Source: Pseudomonadota bacterium (GTDB lineage: Bacteria; Pseudomonadota; Alphaproteobacteria; Rhizobiales; Hyphomicrobiaceae). Taken from it: a stretch of DNA of 6,721 nucleotides. Position numbers and translations under genes: made by a program. Under the pieces are notes generated by a model that saw nothing but the letters and a program-made list of their open reading frames with translations, was not told the DNA's origin and ran no database searches. Location of the stretch: NCBI GenBank assembly GCA_023410905.1, contig JAEYPL010000274.1:1-6721 (forward strand), written 5' to 3'. Positions 5,639 through 6,721 of this stretch are shown here, piece after piece (within the stretch, counting starts at the first letter, position 1; each line of letters starts with the position of its first letter).

Positions 5639-5681
5639 CAAGCCGACACCACCTCAGTTATTTCCTGACCCTGGAGCCGTC

Positions 5682-6721
5682 ATGAGCCGCAGTTCGAGTT
5701 TGCCGTCGCAGAACAGGCGTGAGGACGCCGACGTTACTGCTCTGGCCCGCCGAGAGCCGCCGACCAGTGCTGGCGACGCCGCCGCCGCGAACCAGCCGCT
5801 CGCTGGTCTTGATGCGCAGGGTCGCCTCGCCGCACTCGACAAAGCTTTCGCCCCCGCTGCGCCGCCCGCACCGGAGGCCACCCCCGAACCACAACCCGCG
5901 CCGGTTGCCGCGCCCGCCAAGAAGGGCTCGCCGCAGCTCCGCACGATCGACCGGCGGATCCTGAAGACGCTCGCCGGCGTAATTGTCGTCGTGATCGCCG
6001 GCTGGATGCCTCTGCAGGCGCTCATGCAGACGACCAGCACCGAAGCGATCATCAACGCCCGCCTCATCACGCTGCGCGCGCCGATCGAAGGCCAGGTCTC
6101 GTGGCTCGGCCAGGTTCCGGTCGGCACCGAACTCAAGCCCGGCTCGGATGTGCTTGCCATCGTCAACCCGCGCGCCGATCGCGGCCGGCTCGACGCCGTT
6201 GCTCAGCTCGTCGGCGAGCTCGAGGGTGAAATCAAGGCGCTCGCCGCCCGCCGCGTAAGCCTCCAGTCGCTTCATGAGGAGCACACGATCAACGCCGAGG
6301 CCTTCCGGACCGGGCGCATAGCCCAGCTCGAGTCGCGCATGGCCGAGACCCGCAGCGACATCGCCGCCGGCACCGCCCGCCACGAGGAAGCCCAACAGGC
6401 CCTCGAGCGCGCCCAGTCGCTTGCCTATGCGGGCACGGGCACGGTCGTCGCCCTCGAGCGCGCGCGCCGCGATGCGACCGTCGCCTCCCAGACACTCGAA
6501 GCTCTCGGCCATCGCCGCAATACCCTCGACGTCGAGCTTTCCGCCCTGCGCCGCGGCGTCTATGTCGGCGACAGCTACAACGACCGTCCGCAGTCCCTGC
6601 AGCGCGCCGACGAGATCACGCTGCGACTGAACGAGATCACAGCCGACATCGCCCAGCGCGAAGCCCGCGTCGCGAGCCTGCGCACCGAGCTCGCCGCCGA
6701 GAACATGCGCTATGCGCAGCG
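5682..6721 (+). CDS. HlyD-type membrane-fusion / periplasmic adaptor protein, C-terminus cut off by the window edge
   Basis: The product belongs to the membrane-fusion adaptors that bridge an inner-membrane transporter or polysaccharide synthase to the periplasm and outer membrane. The visible 346 residues are: a polar N-terminal cytoplasmic tail (1-55); an Ala/Pro-rich linker (56-80); one transmembrane helix at about 93-115 (ILKTLAGVIVVVIAGWMPLQ); a biotinyl/lipoyl-like half-motif at 126-163 (ITLRAPIEGQVSWLGQVPVG followed by GSDVLAIVNP); then long Ala/Glu/Arg-rich coiled-coil helices, about 168-247 and 303-345. The segment GVYVGDSYNDRPQS (292-305) sits between the helices. It resembles, from memory, adaptors found beside family 2 glycosyltransferases in Hyphomicrobiales, and the linker-plus-lipoyl layout also recalls alginate Alg44. 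Drug efflux (EmrA-like) cannot be excluded. GGAG at 5673-5676 lies five bases before the ATG. The second half of the lipoyl domain, the beta-barrel and any partner genes lie beyond the right edge. The gene is divergent from the GntR regulator. Confidence 0.88.
   Translation, partial: MSRSSSLPSQNRREDADVTALARREPPTSAGDAAAANQPLAGLDAQGRLAALDKAFAPAAPPAPEATPEPQPAPVAAPAKKGSPQLRTIDRRILKTLAGVIVVVIAGWMPLQALMQTTSTEAIINARLITLRAPIEGQVSWLGQVPVGTELKPGSDVLAIVNPRADRGRLDAVAQLVGELEGEIKALAARRVSLQSLHEEHTINAEAFRTGRIAQLESRMAETRSDIAAGTARHEEAQQALERAQSLAYAGTGTVVALERARRDATVASQTLEALGHRRNTLDVELSALRRGVYVGDSYNDRPQSLQRADEITLRLNEITADIAQREARVASLRTELAAENMRYAQ

Larger units (their letters stand above)
5131..5681. other. Long divergent intergenic region, partly AT-rich, no convincing gene
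   Basis: These 551 bases separate the GntR regulator from the divergent adaptor gene. The first ~170 bases keep the GC-rich character of the genome. From about 5300 to 5580 the composition shifts: by hand count 104 of 240 bases in 5341-5580 are G or C (about 43%), against coding DNA that looks to be above 60%. Open frames of 85 codons (plus strand, 5250-5507, TTG start) and 71 codons (minus strand, 5369-5584) overlap each other, lack ribosome sites and show no family resemblance, so I do not call them. The stretch holds several dyads, listed separately, and must contain the promoters for both flanking genes. I see no tRNA, transposase remnant, terminal repeats or attachment site. Confidence 0.6.

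Noticed and set aside
5131..5681. A mobile-element or phage attachment scar in the AT-rich intergenic region
   Set aside because: I find no integrase or transposase fragment, no target-site duplication and no tRNA end; the inverted repeats are short and look like operator half-sites.
5658..6512. A 284-codon minus-strand open frame opposite the adaptor gene
   Set aside because: The plus strand encodes a coherent adaptor with a ribosome site, membrane helix, lipoyl motif and coiled coils; the minus frame is Gly/Arg/Ala-rich noise.

Overview
The window looks like chromosomal DNA from an alphaproteobacterium of the order Hyphomicrobiales (Rhizobiales). Coding regions are GC-rich. A motA/fliN block faces away from a DUF1217 gene–flgF–fliI block, an arrangement that resembles the Sinorhizobium/Agrobacterium flagellar cluster. 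I cannot name genus or species from the sequence alone.

Layout. From the left edge to 1199, two minus-strand genes form a probable operon: motA (stator) and then fliN (motor switch / C-ring), which runs off the left edge. A 177-base divergent intergenic region (1200-1376) separates them from a plus-strand, tightly spaced operon: a DUF1217 gene (1377-2153), flgF (2157-2882) and fliI (2889-4337). The gaps between these three genes are only 3 and 6 bases, so they are very likely co-transcribed. A GntR-family regulator with a UTRA ligand domain (HutC-type; 4345-5130, minus strand) converges on fliI with a 7-base gap. About 550 bases without a convincing gene follow (5131-5681). The 5341-5580 part is clearly AT-richer than its surroundings (about 43% G+C by hand count) and, with its flanks, carries several dyad-symmetric sequences. 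The last gene (5682 to the right edge, plus strand, incomplete) encodes the N-terminal 346 residues of a HlyD/EmrA/Alg44-like membrane-fusion (periplasmic adaptor) protein.

How the genes fit together. MotA, FliN, FlgF and FliI are respectively a stator subunit, a C-ring subunit, a proximal rod protein and the export ATPase, all parts of one flagellar motor. The DUF1217 protein is a flagellum-associated family member without a clear biochemical role. The GntR regulator and the adaptor share a long control region and are divergently oriented, so the regulator could control the adaptor gene, but this is inference. An adaptor of this type often sits beside exopolysaccharide-synthesis or efflux genes, which would lie beyond the right edge.

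I found no mobile element, CRISPR array, RNA gene or obviously novel multi-gene system. The most interesting parts are the dyad-rich AT-rich intergenic region, the junction between the flagellar block and the GntR/adaptor pair, the absence of fliM between motA and fliN, and the uncharacterised DUF1217 gene.
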